Part shown: piece by piece, positions 49,372 to 58,041 of the stretch
Layout of the letters: each line of letters opens with the position of its first letter
Position numbering within the stretch: the first letter of the stretch is position 1
Source of the DNA: Burkholderiales bacterium
Lineage (GTDB): Bacteria > Pseudomonadota > Gammaproteobacteria > Burkholderiales > Casimicrobiaceae
NCBI GenBank assembly: GCA_031260355.1
Contig: JAIRJZ010000071.1
Span: 1 to 63,202, forward strand
Length of the DNA stretch: 63,202 bases
Direction of reading: 5' to 3'
Notes under the pieces: model-generated
What the model was told of the DNA's origin: nothing
Database searches by the model: none
The model's input: only the letters and a program-made list of their open reading frames with translations
Program-made: the position numbers and the translations under genes

Positions 49372-49380
49372 TGATACTAT
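49372..49380 (+). promoter_or_regulatory. Extended -10 promoter of the CAU tRNA
   Basis: TGATACTAT: extended -10 (TG-N-TACTAT, hexamer 49375-49380). There is no good -35 at 17 bp. It precedes the tRNA start (49397) by 17 nt. Confidence 0.45.
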
Positions 49381-49396
49381 CCCGAACTGGTTTCAC

Positions 49397-49730
49397 GGGC
49401 CTCTAGCTCATGCATGGTTAGAGCAGCGGACTTGACGGAGTGCGCCTAAACGGTTTTCCGCACGGCGCATTCCTCCGGGTTGCGTGTGCCGCAAGTTTGC
49501 TCTGCGCGCACGTAGAACCGCCCAAATTCGGGGAAACCTCTGCGTGCCGTCGTTGGCGGCGCGTGTGGCGATCCCGAGCCAAGCCCGGTTATCCGGGAAG
49601 GTGTAGAGACTGTACGGGCGGGTCGTAACGACAAGAGACAGTCCAGCCCACAAACCCGAAAGGGGCGGCGAAAGCCGTAGTGGGACGCATAATCCGTTGG
49701 TGCTGGGTTCGACTCCCAGGGGGCCCACCA
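49397..49730 (+). tRNA. CAU-anticodon tRNA (Ile2 or elongator Met), interrupted by a group I intron
   Basis: 5' exon 49397-49432 (GGGCCTCTAGCTCATGCAT...GCGGACT) and 3' exon 49688-49730 (CATAATCCGTTGG...GGGCCCACCA). Joined, they give a 79-nt tRNA with acceptor GGGCCTC/GGGGCCC, anticodon stem GCGGA/TCCGT and a 7-nt loop CTCATAA, i.e. anticodon CAT, with CCA encoded. The D loop is long (11 nt). CAT may be lysidine-modified Ile2 or elongator Met; Azoarcus has a group I intron in its tRNA-Ile(CAT). Intron is 255 nt. Divergent from the Pro-Arg-His cluster. Confidence 0.93.
49433..49687 (+). ncRNA. Group I self-splicing intron (IC3-like) in the CAU tRNA
   Basis: Starts after U33 of the anticodon loop and ends in G (GTGGGACG), as group I introns do. 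Conserved core pieces in order: AAATTCGGGGAAACCT (49524-49539; P3-P4 region), GATCCCGAGCCAAGC (P6), AAGGTGTAGAGACTG (49599-49613; P7 5' strand and the guanosine site), CAGTCCAG (P7 3' strand), and GGCGGCGAAAGCCG (P9 with GAAA loop). These match the short Azoarcus ribozyme pattern. No open frame, so no homing endonuclease: it would splice on its own. Confidence 0.92.
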
Positions 49731-49742
49731 AGATGTCGTCCA

Positions 49743-49777
49743 AAGCCGTCCGGTAAAGTCTGCCGGACGGCTTTTTC
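49743..49777 (+). terminator. Terminator of the intron-bearing tRNA
   Basis: AAGCCGTCCGG at 49743-49753 pairs perfectly with CCGGACGGCTT at 49763-49773, followed by TTT. The stretch 49778-49957 after it holds no gene I can support. Confidence 0.9.
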
Positions 49778-49957
49778 AAGGGAAAAAATTATTACCCAAC
49801 AGATTTCAAGGCCTTCTCTCTTTGCCGACAGCCTGTCGAACCGGAAGACCCCAAAACAGTTCGTGGCAAGAATGCATCACGAAGCAACCAAGCACCGACA
49901 AAGCTCACGCCGCGGATGGATGCGATGAAGGGGCGCGACGAACAGGGCGCTTGGGAA

Positions 49958-50173
49958 TTACTCCCCGGCTCTTTCAAAGTCTTTCCGAATTTGCCCCAGC
50001 TTTTTGTCCACTTTGGTCAACTCTCGCACAAGGTAGCGGACGTCAACGGTGATCGTATTTCCGCAAGCGCAGTTAACGACGGGATTTTCTTTAAGGCTCC
50101 CTATCGTCCGGTTGTTTTTTCTTTTACATTTGGGACAATCAATGCTGACTTCCTTGGGGTCTAAAAGGCTCAT
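49958..50173 (-). CDS. Small zinc-ribbon protein of unknown function
   Basis: 71 aa from ATG 50173 (MSLLDPKEVSIDCPKC), preceded by GAAAG; an in-frame ATG at 50188 also exists. Four cysteines: CPKCKRKN and NCACGNTITV, a Cys4 ribbon, then a charged helix (VRYLVRELTKVDKKLGQIRKDF). Could bind zinc or iron; it lies 44 bp after the end of the ABC importer operon on the same strand, so may belong to it. Confidence 0.65.
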   Translation of the reverse strand: MSLLDPKEVSIDCPKCKRKNNRTIGSLKENPVVNCACGNTITVDVRYLVRELTKVDKKLGQIRKDFERAGE

Positions 50174-50217
50174 GGTGGTTTCTTTCATTGGAAATAAGGT
50201 TGTGCAATATTTTTATT

Positions 50218-51039
50218 TTAACACCGAGTCAGGTAGGCAAAGGAAGGATGGATAAAGGTACGCGAGCCGACTTGCTCTGTATGGATGTTGCGGTTGTACA
50301 GTTCTTCCAGAAGTTCTCGGGTAATGGTCGATCCCACGAGGCCTGCTGCGAGCAGACGTCCTTCTTTCAACGCGGCCACGTTGTCGCAGAACCATAAAAT
50401 ATGGTTGGGGTCATGGCAGCAGATGACCACGCTTATTCCTTCGGCGGCCAAGGCGCGCGCTGTTTCCCACACGACGAGCTGGTTGGAAAAATCCAGCGAT
50501 GAAGTTGGCTCGTCCATAAACATCAGCGAGGCTTCCTGCGCCAAGGCGCGGGCTACCAGCACCAGTTGTCTCTGTCCACCGGAAAGATGGTTGTAGCGTT
50601 CGTCCGCCAGTTGGCGCAACCCCACGCGCTCCAGTGCATGATCTACAGCCTTATGGTCGTGCCGGGAAAGCACGGGCATCATTCCTCTGTGTGGGGTGCG
50701 CCCCATTTCTACCATTTCGCGCACCAGATAAGGGAAAGCAGGCTGGTGGTCCTGAGGAACATAGGCCACATGGGCGGCCAGATGCTTGTGGCTGTAGTTT
50801 GAAAGAAGCGTGTTTCCAAGGCGGATCTCGCCGCTGTCTGGTTTGAGAAAACCGAGGCAACATTTGAAAAGCGTGGTTTTCCCGCTGCCGTTGGGACCCA
50901 GCAGTCCGCAGAGTTGACCGGAGGTTATTTCCAGAGAAACGTTGTGCAAAACCTCTTTTGCGCCATAGGAGAACGAGAGGTTCCGTATGGACATGATGAT
51001 TTGCCCGTGTTCGAACGGCAGATGGGTATCACAGACCAT
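50218..51039 (-). CDS. FecE/BtuD-family ABC transporter ATPase
   Basis: 273 aa. Walker A GPNGSGKTTL near residue 47, Q loop YVPQDHQPAFPY, signature LSGGQRQL, Walker B LMFMDEPTSSLD. Start 51039 has AAAGGA upstream; a downstream Met (50994) would also serve. It overlaps the permease by 11 bp. In the FecBCDE family the substrates are iron-siderophores, cobalamin, haem, molybdate and others. Confidence 0.9.
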   Translation of the reverse strand: MVCDTHLPFEHGQIIMSIRNLSFSYGAKEVLHNVSLEITSGQLCGLLGPNGSGKTTLFKCCLGFLKPDSGEIRLGNTLLSNYSHKHLAAHVAYVPQDHQPAFPYLVREMVEMGRTPHRGMMPVLSRHDHKAVDHALERVGLRQLADERYNHLSGGQRQLVLVARALAQEASLMFMDEPTSSLDFSNQLVVWETARALAAEGISVVICCHDPNHILWFCDNVAALKEGRLLAAGLVGSTITRELLEELYNRNIHTEQVGSRTFIHPSFAYLTRC

Positions 51040-52048
51040 AAGCGGTTCGTCCTTTCGTACGCAACAGCCACAAAAGATAGGGTGCGCCGATGATGGAGGT
51101 GATGATTCCCAGCGGGATTTCCGCCGAAGTCAACGTACGGGCAATCGTGTCGCAAACCAGAATGTAGATGGCGCCCAGTATGGCGGCGCCCGGGATGACC
51201 CAGCGGTGATCCGGTCCGAAGAGGAGACGGGCGGCGTGAGGCATCATCAAACCCACCCAGGCAATAATTCCGCAGGTGGAAACGCAGATGGCGGCGACGA
51301 AGGTGGCCGCAACGATAACGAAAAAGCGGGAAAGCACGGGATTCAGTCCCAAACTGCGGGCTTCTTCGTCGCCCAGTGACAGGATGTTCAGGCGCCAACT
51401 GTAATACCACAATAGCAGGCATACGGGAATGATCGCTGCCAGATTCAGTGTGGCGTCGCTCCAAGTAGCGTAATGCAACCCGCCCATCATCCAGAACGTG
51501 ATCTCCCGCAACTGGGTATCCATGGCCAGGTACTTCATGATGCCGACCATGGCCGAGAACAAAGCGCCGACGATGATTCCTGAAAGCACCAGCGCCAAAG
51601 GCGGAATTCGGTCACGGCTTGCGACGAGGCTGTAGCTGAGAAAAACGGCACCCAGGGAGAAAACAAACGCGGTCAGTTGACCCTGTAGAAAAATATGGGG
51701 AAAGAGGATTGCCAGCGCTGCGCCGAAAGCAGCTCCTGATGAAGCGCCCAGAATGTAAGGCTCTACAAGCGGATTGCGAAAACAACCCTGATACGCCGCG
51801 CCGGAAACGGACAGTGCCAGTCCTGCGGTTACGGCGAGAATAAGACGCGGAAGCCGGATTTCCCAGAGAATGATCTCTTCAGCGCGGGTGATGTCCGAAT
51901 TTGCGATACCGGTTATTTTGCTCCAGATCAGAGAGAACACTTTACCCGCATCGATATCGTACGCACCGGACAGCAACGCCGGAAACAGCGTTGCCACCAA
52001 AAACAGGAGCAGCACAGAAACCGATACAAGTTTTCGCCTAAAAGTCAT
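51029..52048 (-). CDS. FecCD/BtuC-family ABC transporter permease
   Basis: 339 aa with eight to ten hydrophobic helices and the FecCD patterns LPRLILAVTAGLALSVSGAAYQG near residue 50 and GLMMPHAARLLFGPDHRWVIPG near residue 270, the loop that meets the ATPase. It imports a chelated metal, cofactor or oxyanion. It overlaps both neighbours by 11 bp, so the three genes are one operon. Confidence 0.92.
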   Translation of the reverse strand: MTFRRKLVSVSVLLLFLVATLFPALLSGAYDIDAGKVFSLIWSKITGIANSDITRAEEIILWEIRLPRLILAVTAGLALSVSGAAYQGCFRNPLVEPYILGASSGAAFGAALAILFPHIFLQGQLTAFVFSLGAVFLSYSLVASRDRIPPLALVLSGIIVGALFSAMVGIMKYLAMDTQLREITFWMMGGLHYATWSDATLNLAAIIPVCLLLWYYSWRLNILSLGDEEARSLGLNPVLSRFFVIVAATFVAAICVSTCGIIAWVGLMMPHAARLLFGPDHRWVIPGAAILGAIYILVCDTIARTLTSAEIPLGIITSIIGAPYLLWLLRTKGRTAYGL

Positions 52049-53231
52049 GTTCTTTCATCCAGTCCAGAATCTGCGTGCTGCGCAATCCTCTGGCTTTTTC
52101 TGAATCGACGCCGTAAACCTCTTTGTAAAACTGCAAGGCGAAGTCGTACACTTTGATGCCACGAAAGCGTTCGGGGTAGGCGGCCTTGGCGATAATCAGC
52201 ATGTCCAATGGGTACTCCAGCCGCCGCGCGCAATTCATCGGCGTCCAAGGCATCGCATAGACCCGTTTGTTTTTAATGGCGCGGAGTTCGCGCAGGTTTT
52301 TAAAATATGGGGCTTCATAGAGTTCTCTCGGCGGGTGATAGCCGTTGGAGGTGGGAAGAACAATAACGTCAGGGTCGAGAGCATAGATTTGCTCGGCGCT
52401 CATAGGAATTCCATAGCCTTGGCTTTGAAAGGCATTTTTGGCTCCGGCGATGTTCTCGATGATATGAGATTCAGGGGTGTTCACTCCGAAAACGGCTCCG
52501 GCCGAGCCGTTTTTTCGCAGATTGGGATTGAGTCCCAGATACAACAAACGGGTTTTCTTGTTATCGCTGATATCGGCAGTTCGTTTGCGAATCATCTTTT
52601 CCGTATCCGCCAGATAGTCAGCCAGCGCCAGTGCTTTTTCCTTCTGTCCGAAAATATCGCCGATGACGGCCATTTCATCTTTAAGTGACGCCAAATCAGC
52701 CTTGCGGAAATAACCCGGAGCATGGATAACCGCCAAGGGCAGCCCCAGGCTTTCAATGGTTTGTATTGCCTTGGTGGTTTTTTCTCTGTCGTCTGCGCCT
52801 ATCGTGCAGTCGCCCACACGCATGATGACCAGTTCCGGCTCGGCTTTGGCCAATGCTTCAAAGTTAAGAACATTGCCTTGCGGTGAATTGAAACACGGCA
52901 GATCATCAAGCCAGGGGTGCAGGTATTTCATGGTATTCCAGCCCTGATGGGAATATTTTTCGCCGTCGGAAGTTTCGAAATCATATTTGTAATCGCGCTT
53001 CATGCCCCAGGAACCGATGGCGACAACCTTATCCACGGTGCCCAGATGCGTCATTACGCCTTCAATAAAGCCATCATTGATGGTGGCGACTTTTTTCAGG
53101 TCTGCCGGGAAGGTGACTTTTTTTCCTCTCATATCGACGATGGTTCTTGTCTGGGCATCAGTCGCCATAGTCTGAAAGGGCCAGAAGGCGGCTGTCAGCA
53201 AAAGCGAGAAGACGATCAATCGACGCATCAT
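52038..53231 (-). CDS. Periplasmic substrate-binding protein (FecB/BtuF fold)
   Basis: 397 aa with a signal peptide (cut near TMATDA) and the helical-backbone binding-protein fold: RTIVDMRGKKVTFP, YLHPWLDDLPCF, EPELVIMRVGDCTIG, and ALDPDVIVLPTSNG. The pocket lobe has DCTIGADD and a Cys-containing segment (LDDLPCFNSPQGN). Such proteins bind siderophores, haem, cobalamin or molybdate; ligand unknown. It is the first gene of the operon. Confidence 0.88.
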   Translation of the reverse strand: MMRRLIVFSLLLTAAFWPFQTMATDAQTRTIVDMRGKKVTFPADLKKVATINDGFIEGVMTHLGTVDKVVAIGSWGMKRDYKYDFETSDGEKYSHQGWNTMKYLHPWLDDLPCFNSPQGNVLNFEALAKAEPELVIMRVGDCTIGADDREKTTKAIQTIESLGLPLAVIHAPGYFRKADLASLKDEMAVIGDIFGQKEKALALADYLADTEKMIRKRTADISDNKKTRLLYLGLNPNLRKNGSAGAVFGVNTPESHIIENIAGAKNAFQSQGYGIPMSAEQIYALDPDVIVLPTSNGYHPPRELYEAPYFKNLRELRAIKNKRVYAMPWTPMNCARRLEYPLDMLIIAKAAYPERFRGIKVYDFALQFYKEVYGVDSEKARGLRSTQILDWMKEHDF

Positions 53232-53338
53232 GTATTTTTTCTAATGTATTAAAACAGAGTTGGATTTTTGCGCACTTGGATTTGTTAGATGCTACCGACG
53301 GCGTTTTCTGTGATCGCCTCGGGAATCAAGGGGAGAGG

Positions 53339-53368
53339 AAAAAAGCTCGTGTTTATGCAAAAACGAGC
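53339..53368 (-). terminator. Terminator downstream of the FmdE gene
   Basis: On the minus strand: GCTCGTTTTT, loop GCAT, AAACACGAGC (one mismatch) then six T (53339-53344). It lies 20 bp after the FmdE stop and about 110 bp before the binding-protein gene, so it separates them or serves as an attenuator. Confidence 0.75.
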
Positions 53369-53388
53369 CCCCTTAAACAGAAAACGCT

Positions 53389-53925
53389 TTAGTAACATGC
53401 CTCTTCGCCCGCGCACTCATGGCAAACTCGTTGTCCGTTCCGGATTTGAAGTTGCGGTTCGGCGGTAGGCTCACCGCACAGCGCACACAGAACGGAAACA
53501 TGAATATCGGCTTTAGGCGGAGGAGAGCAGCGAGCCGGCTCCACGCTGTATAGCTCGTCCTTGGGACCGTTCAGGAAATAGTCCGTTTTGGCCTCTCGGC
53601 TCAGTCCTTCCAGCTTGGGGCTTTTCCAGGAATAGCGCAGGCCTTCGTTCCCCGGTCGCTGAAAAAAGGTAAAGACATGCTTTCCTCGGCGACAAATCCG
53701 TAAATTGCCCTTTCCGGCGGTGCAACTCAGGACGCTTTGAATGCCGTCAATGCTACAGGAGTCGGTTTCGGCCACGGCGACGATCTCTTCGTCTTCAGAG
53801 CAGCCGTGCAGACCGATTTTCTCTTTATAATCAAGGGCGATTCTGACGCCAATGGCCAGCCCGGGACAACTGTGACCGTGGAAGCGGACGGATTCGCTCC
53901 ACAGTTTTGCGCGCTTTTCATCCAT
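53389..53925 (-). CDS. FmdE-family protein (formylmethanofuran dehydrogenase subunit E-like)
   Basis: 178 aa. The start is ATG 53925, since GGAGAG lies 7 nt upstream (an ATG at 53943 precedes that site). N-terminal FmdE motif VRFHGHSCPGLAIGVR (H16, H18, C20) and DSCSIDGIQSVLSCTAGKGN; C-terminal four-cysteine ribbon CALCGEP ... CHEC. FmdE was named from methanogen molybdenum operons; its bacterial homologues have no proven role and often lie beside metal-type ABC importers. It is a candidate metal-handling partner of the importer next to it. Confidence 0.87.
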   Translation of the reverse strand: MDEKRAKLWSESVRFHGHSCPGLAIGVRIALDYKEKIGLHGCSEDEEIVAVAETDSCSIDGIQSVLSCTAGKGNLRICRRGKHVFTFFQRPGNEGLRYSWKSPKLEGLSREAKTDYFLNGPKDELYSVEPARCSPPPKADIHVSVLCALCGEPTAEPQLQIRNGQRVCHECAGEEACY

Positions 53926-54107
53926 CTTGTTTCTCTCCAGCAATGCTTTTTCCCGCAGTGTTCTCTATTGGGAGGGGCGGCATAGGGAGCAAAGCATAGC
54001 ACGATTTTTAGAATTCATGGCACCCGGGCGGTTGGCGGTGCTTCGGAATCCGGGGCATGTCACCGCACAAGAACCGGCTGTATTTTGTCGGTCAGGAGTT
54101 CGCGGGT

Positions 54108-54125
54108 TTGTAATAAAACGGTAAA
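54108..54125 (+). promoter_or_regulatory. Pho box upstream of pstS
   Basis: TTGTAAT-AAAA-CGGTAAA: two direct 7-bp PhoB half-sites with a 4-bp A/T spacer (consensus CTGTCAT-N4-CTGTCAT). A -10-like TAGAGT at 54136-54141 lies 10 bp downstream, exactly the geometry in which PhoB replaces the -35. It should make pstSCAB-phoU-phoBR inducible by phosphate starvation. Confidence 0.8.
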
Positions 54126-54170
54126 AATTTCCCGTTAGAGTAGCGTAGGCTTTTCACAAAGGAACAAACG

Positions 54171-55205
54171 ATGTTTTACAAATGGCAACGATTGTTAGCG
54201 GGGGCGGCAAGTATTTTTGCGCTGGCGGCGAGCGCCCAAGCCGTCGAAGTGACCGGTGCGGGGGCATCGTTCCCGGCACCGCTGTACGCGAAGTGGGCAG
54301 ATGTTTACAGCAAGGCCACCGGTCACAAGATCAACTATCAGTCGATCGGCTCGGGTGGCGGCATCAAGCAAATTCAGGCAAAAACGGTCGATTTCGGCGC
54401 AACGGATGCGCCGATGAAGCCGGAAGATTTGGCAAAAAGCGGACTGGTACAGTTTCCGACGGTGATCGGCGGGGTGGTGCCGGTGGTGAATATCAAGGGC
54501 ATCAGCAACGGTCAGTTGCGGTTGAGCGGTTCGGTACTGGCCGACATTTATCTCGGCAAGATCACGAGTTGGAACGATCCGGCGATTGCGGCACTGAACC
54601 CCGAAATAAAGTTGCCGGCGGCAGCGATCGCGGTGGTGCGTCGTTCGGATGGCTCGGGAACGTCTTTCATTTTCACCAATTATCTGTCCAAGGTCAGCGC
54701 CGAATGGAAAGAAAAAGTCGGCGAAGGGACGGCGGTGCAATGGCCGACCGGCTTGGGCGGCAAGGGCAACGAAGGCGTTTCGGCGTTCGTGCTGCGGGTC
54801 AATAATTCGATCGGCTACGTCGAATCCGCTTACGCCAGGCAAGGCAAAATGGCGTATGTGTTGTTGCAAAACGCGGCGGGGCAATTCGTCGCGCCAACCG
54901 AAGAAGCTTTCAGGGCAACGGCAACGGGAGCCAAATGGGATCCGGCGTCGTTTTACGAAATTTTGACCGACCAACCGGGTGAAACAACTTGGCCGATTGC
55001 GGGCGCAACGTTTATTCTGATGCACAAAACGCAGGGCAAACCGGCGCAGGCGAAGGAGGCACTGAATTATTTTGCCTGGGCGTATCGAGAGGGCGACAAG
55101 ATGGCGAGCGACTTGGACTATGTGCCGTTGCCGGAACCGTTGATCAAAGCCATCGAAGCATCGTGGGCGCAGATCAGGGATGCTTCCGGGAAAGCGGTGC
55201 GCTAG
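54171..55205 (+). CDS. pstS: Phosphate ABC transporter substrate-binding protein PstS
   Basis: 344 aa, signal peptide cut near ASAQAVEV. The binding site is visible: GAGASFPAPLYAKW, GSGGGIKQIQ, DFGATDAPM and RRSDGSGTSFIFTNYL. It captures periplasmic phosphate for PstCAB. First gene of the operon, 46 bp after the Pho box. pstC follows 160 bp later. Confidence 0.97.
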   Translation: MFYKWQRLLAGAASIFALAASAQAVEVTGAGASFPAPLYAKWADVYSKATGHKINYQSIGSGGGIKQIQAKTVDFGATDAPMKPEDLAKSGLVQFPTVIGGVVPVVNIKGISNGQLRLSGSVLADIYLGKITSWNDPAIAALNPEIKLPAAAIAVVRRSDGSGTSFIFTNYLSKVSAEWKEKVGEGTAVQWPTGLGGKGNEGVSAFVLRVNNSIGYVESAYARQGKMAYVLLQNAAGQFVAPTEEAFRATATGAKWDPASFYEILTDQPGETTWPIAGATFILMHKTQGKPAQAKEALNYFAWAYREGDKMASDLDYVPLPEPLIKAIEASWAQIRDASGKAVR

Positions 55206-55207
55206 AG

Positions 55208-55268
55208 TCAAATGCGCACAGTAAGTAACCCCATCCCCTCCCTAACCCTCCCCTTGAAGGGGAGGGAA
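55208..55268. repeat. C/T-rich element with TCAAATGCGCACA head, copy 2
   Basis: Starts TCAAATGCGCACA (55208-55220), then CCCCATCCCCTCCC and CCCTCCCCTTGAAGGGGAGGG, the latter a perfect stem. Related to 32196-32320. It occupies the pstS-pstC gap, where it may end part of the pstS transcript and so raise PstS above PstCAB. Confidence 0.7.
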
Positions 55269-55365
55269 CAGATTCTTCCGCAGGCGGGGAAGTAGTTCTG
55301 ATATGATCCGAAAAGCTGTTTCTGATGCAGTTTACTATAGCGAAACTTGAGGGTCGGAAACACCC

Positions 55366-56352
55366 ATGCCGACATCGATGACTTCACCCATGCCCCAGCC
55401 GTCAACCCGGCCGCGCCGCCGGTCGGTTTGGGGAGACATCCTGTTTCACCGGATGACGCAGGGGTTTGCGTTGCTGACGCTGTTGCTGCTTTCCGGCATC
55501 ATCGTGTCGCTGGTCTGGGGCGCTTGGCCGGCCATTCAACATTTCGGCATCTCCTTTTTGTGGAAAGCGGAATGGAATCCGCCGATGGAGCGTTTCGGCG
55601 CGCTGATTCCGGTCTATGGGACGCTAATTACGTCGGCGGTGGCGCTGATCATCGCCGTGCCGGTGAGTTTCGGTATCGCTTTTTTTCTGACGGAACTGGC
55701 ACCGGGCTGGCTCAAAAGGCCCTTGGGGGTGGCGGTCGAATTGCTGGCCGGTATTCCCAGCATCGTTTACGGCATGTGGGGCTTGCTGGTTTTCGTGCCG
55801 ATCTTTGCCGAATATTTTCAGCCGGTACTCGCCAAAACGCTGGGGCCGCTGCCGGTGATCGGCGCGTTGTTCTCGGGACCGCCGATCGGTATCGGCATTT
55901 TGTCGGCGGGCATTGTGTTGGCGATCATGATTATTCCGTTCATTGCTTCGGTGATGCGCGACGTGTTCGAGGTCACGCCGGCGATTTTGAAAGAATCGTC
56001 GTACGCGCTGGGCTCGACTCGTTGGGAAGTGATGTGGAAGGTCGTGTTGCCGTACACGCGGGTTGGCGTCGCCGGCGGCATCATGCTGGGACTGGGGCGC
56101 GCGTTGGGCGAGACGATGGCGGTGACGTTCCTGATCGGCAACATCAATTCGTTCCAGGGATTCTCGCTTTTCCTGCCCGGCAACAGCATCGCTTCGGCGC
56201 TGGCCAATGAATTCACCGAAGCGTCCGGCGAGTTGTACACGTCGGCGTTGATCGAACTGGGCCTGATTCTTTTCCTGATCACGTTCATCGTGTTGAGTTT
56301 GTCGAAACTGCTGCTGATGCAGCTCGCCAAATCGGGAGGAACGCAAGCATGA
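55366..56352 (+). CDS. pstC: Phosphate ABC transporter permease PstC
   Basis: 328 aa, six or seven hydrophobic segments. EAA loop with [24 protein letters not shown] and [23 protein letters not shown]. The N terminus carries a short Pro/Ser/Arg-rich stretch. ATG 55366; overlaps pstA by ATGA. Confidence 0.96.
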   Translation: MPTSMTSPMPQPSTRPRRRSVWGDILFHRMTQGFALLTLLLLSGIIVSLVWGAWPAIQHFGISFLWKAEWNPPMERFGALIPVYGTLITSAVALIIAVPVSFGIAFFLTELAPGWLKRPLGVAVELLAGIPSIVYGMWGLLVFVPIFAEYFQPVLAKTLGPLPVIGALFSGPPIGIGILSAGIVLAIMIIPFIASVMRDVFEVTPAILKESSYALGSTRWEVMWKVVLPYTRVGVAGGIMLGLGRALGETMAVTFLIGNINSFQGFSLFLPGNSIASALANEFTEASGELYTSALIELGLILFLITFIVLSLSKLLLMQLAKSGGTQA

Positions 56353-57203
56353 AGACGGCAAGCTTTTCCTGGTTGGAATGGCAGCGCCGCATGCTGAACT
56401 ATACGGCGACGGGGTTGTCGCTGCTGGCGATGGCGTTCGGGTTGTTCTGGCTGCTGTGGATTTTGTGGACGACCTTCAGCCTCGGCGTGTCGGGATTGTC
56501 GTTCGCTCTTTTCACGCAGATGACGCCGCCGCCGGGAACCGAGGGCGGCTTGGCCAACGCCATCGTCGGCAGTCTGCTGATGGTTGGATTGGCAACGCTG
56601 ATCGGTACGCCGATCGGGATATTCTCCGGCATCTATCTGGCCGAGTTTGCGCAGCGGGGCTGGCTGGGCGAAGTGATCCGGTTCATGAACGATGTGTTGT
56701 TATCGGCACCGTCGATCATCATCGGTTTGTTCGTTTACACCGTTTATGTGACGTATCGCGGTCATTTTTCCGGTTGGGCGGGCGTGCTGGCGCTGGCGCT
56801 GATCGTGATTCCAGTCGTCGTGCGCACCACCGAAAACATGCTGCGGCTGGTGCCGTCGAGTTTGCGCGAGGCGGCGTTCGCGCTGGGGGCGCCGCGTTGG
56901 CACATGATTCTGTATGTCACGCTGCGCGCGTCGCTGGCGGGCGTGATGACCGGCATTTTGCTGGCGGTCGCCCGGATTGCCGGAGAAACCGCGCCGCTGC
57001 TGTTCACGGCGCTGTCGAACCAGTACTGGAGCACCGATCTCGACAAGCCGATGGCGAGTCTGCCGGTGGTGATTTTCAAATACGCGATGAGTCCGTTCGA
57101 AGATTGGAGCCGGTTGGCTTGGGCGGGCGTCTTCCTGATTGTGATGGCGGTGCTGGGACTCAATATTGCAGCCCGCGCGTTTTTTGGGCGTAAAATCGTT
57201 TGA
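56349..57203 (+). CDS. pstA: Phosphate ABC transporter permease PstA
   Basis: 284 aa, six hydrophobic segments; EAA loop [23 protein letters not shown] and [21 protein letters not shown]. Partner of PstC. The ATG overlaps the pstC stop. pstB follows 33 bp after. Confidence 0.96.
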   Translation: MKTASFSWLEWQRRMLNYTATGLSLLAMAFGLFWLLWILWTTFSLGVSGLSFALFTQMTPPPGTEGGLANAIVGSLLMVGLATLIGTPIGIFSGIYLAEFAQRGWLGEVIRFMNDVLLSAPSIIIGLFVYTVYVTYRGHFSGWAGVLALALIVIPVVVRTTENMLRLVPSSLREAAFALGAPRWHMILYVTLRASLAGVMTGILLAVARIAGETAPLLFTALSNQYWSTDLDKPMASLPVVIFKYAMSPFEDWSRLAWAGVFLIVMAVLGLNIAARAFFGRKIV

Positions 57204-57236
57204 CGAAAAGATAGCGACGAAAATACGGCGACGAAA

Positions 57237-58013
57237 ATGCAAACACAAGAAACCGCACTGACTGCGCAAATCTGTTTTCAGGATTTCAATTTCTATTACG
57301 GAAATTTTCACGCGCTCAAAAACATTCAACTCGACATTTATCAAGGGTTGGTGACGGCGTTCATCGGCCCGTCGGGTTGTGGCAAATCGACGCTGCTGCG
57401 CACGATCAACCGGATGTATTCGCTTTATCCGGGGCAGCGCGCCGAAGGGCATTTGTATATCGACGGCGAAGATGCGCTGGCCAAGGACGTCGATCTCGGC
57501 AATTTGCGTAAACGGGTCGGCATGGTGTTCCAGAAGCCGACGCCTTTTCCGATGTCGATTTACGACAACATTGCTTACGGCGTGCGCCTGCACGAACGCC
57601 TGCCGCGCAGCGAAATGGACGCGCGCATTGAATGGGCGCTCAAAAAAGCGGCACTGTGGAGCGAAGTGAAGGACATTCTGAAGCGGGAAGGCACCAGCTT
57701 GTCGGGCGGTCAGCAGCAGCGGCTGTGTATCGCCCGCGGCATCGCGGTGCGACCGCGGGTGTTGTTGCTTGACGAACCGACTTCGGCACTCGACCCGATT
57801 TCGACGTTGCGCATAGAGGAATTGATTTCGGAGTTGCGGGGAGAATTCACCATCGTGATCGTAACGCACAACATGCAGCAGGCGGCGCGGGTGTCGGATT
57901 ACACGGCGTACATGTACTTGGGCGAGTTGGTCGAATACAATAAGACCGATACCATTTTCGTCAAGCCGGCGAAAAAAGAAACGGAAGATTACATCACCGG
58001 CCGGTTTGGCTGA
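57237..58013 (+). CDS. pstB: Phosphate ABC transporter ATPase PstB
   Basis: 258 aa. [16 protein letters not shown], Walker [10 protein letters not shown] at 44-52, signature [10 protein letters not shown], Walker [16 protein letters not shown], and the PstB ending [17 protein letters not shown]. Couples ATP hydrolysis to phosphate uptake and takes part in signalling to PhoR via PhoU. Confidence 0.97.
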   Translation: MQTQETALTAQICFQDFNFYYGNFHALKNIQLDIYQGLVTAFIGPSGCGKSTLLRTINRMYSLYPGQRAEGHLYIDGEDALAKDVDLGNLRKRVGMVFQKPTPFPMSIYDNIAYGVRLHERLPRSEMDARIEWALKKAALWSEVKDILKREGTSLSGGQQQRLCIARGIAVRPRVLLLDEPTSALDPISTLRIEELISELRGEFTIVIVTHNMQQAARVSDYTAYMYLGELVEYNKTDTIFVKPAKKETEDYITGRFG

Positions 58014-58041
58014 TGCGCCGGAGCGGACGAAAGGAAAAGCC

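Noticed and set aside
49397-49730. A CRISPR or riboswitch reading of the intron region
   Set aside because: Exons complete a tRNA and the core motifs follow group I order; there are no regular repeats.
46675-49800. Prophage or full genomic island
   Set aside because: No integrase, structural, replication or transfer genes are present; only the TA pair and the tRNA duplication support a mobile origin.
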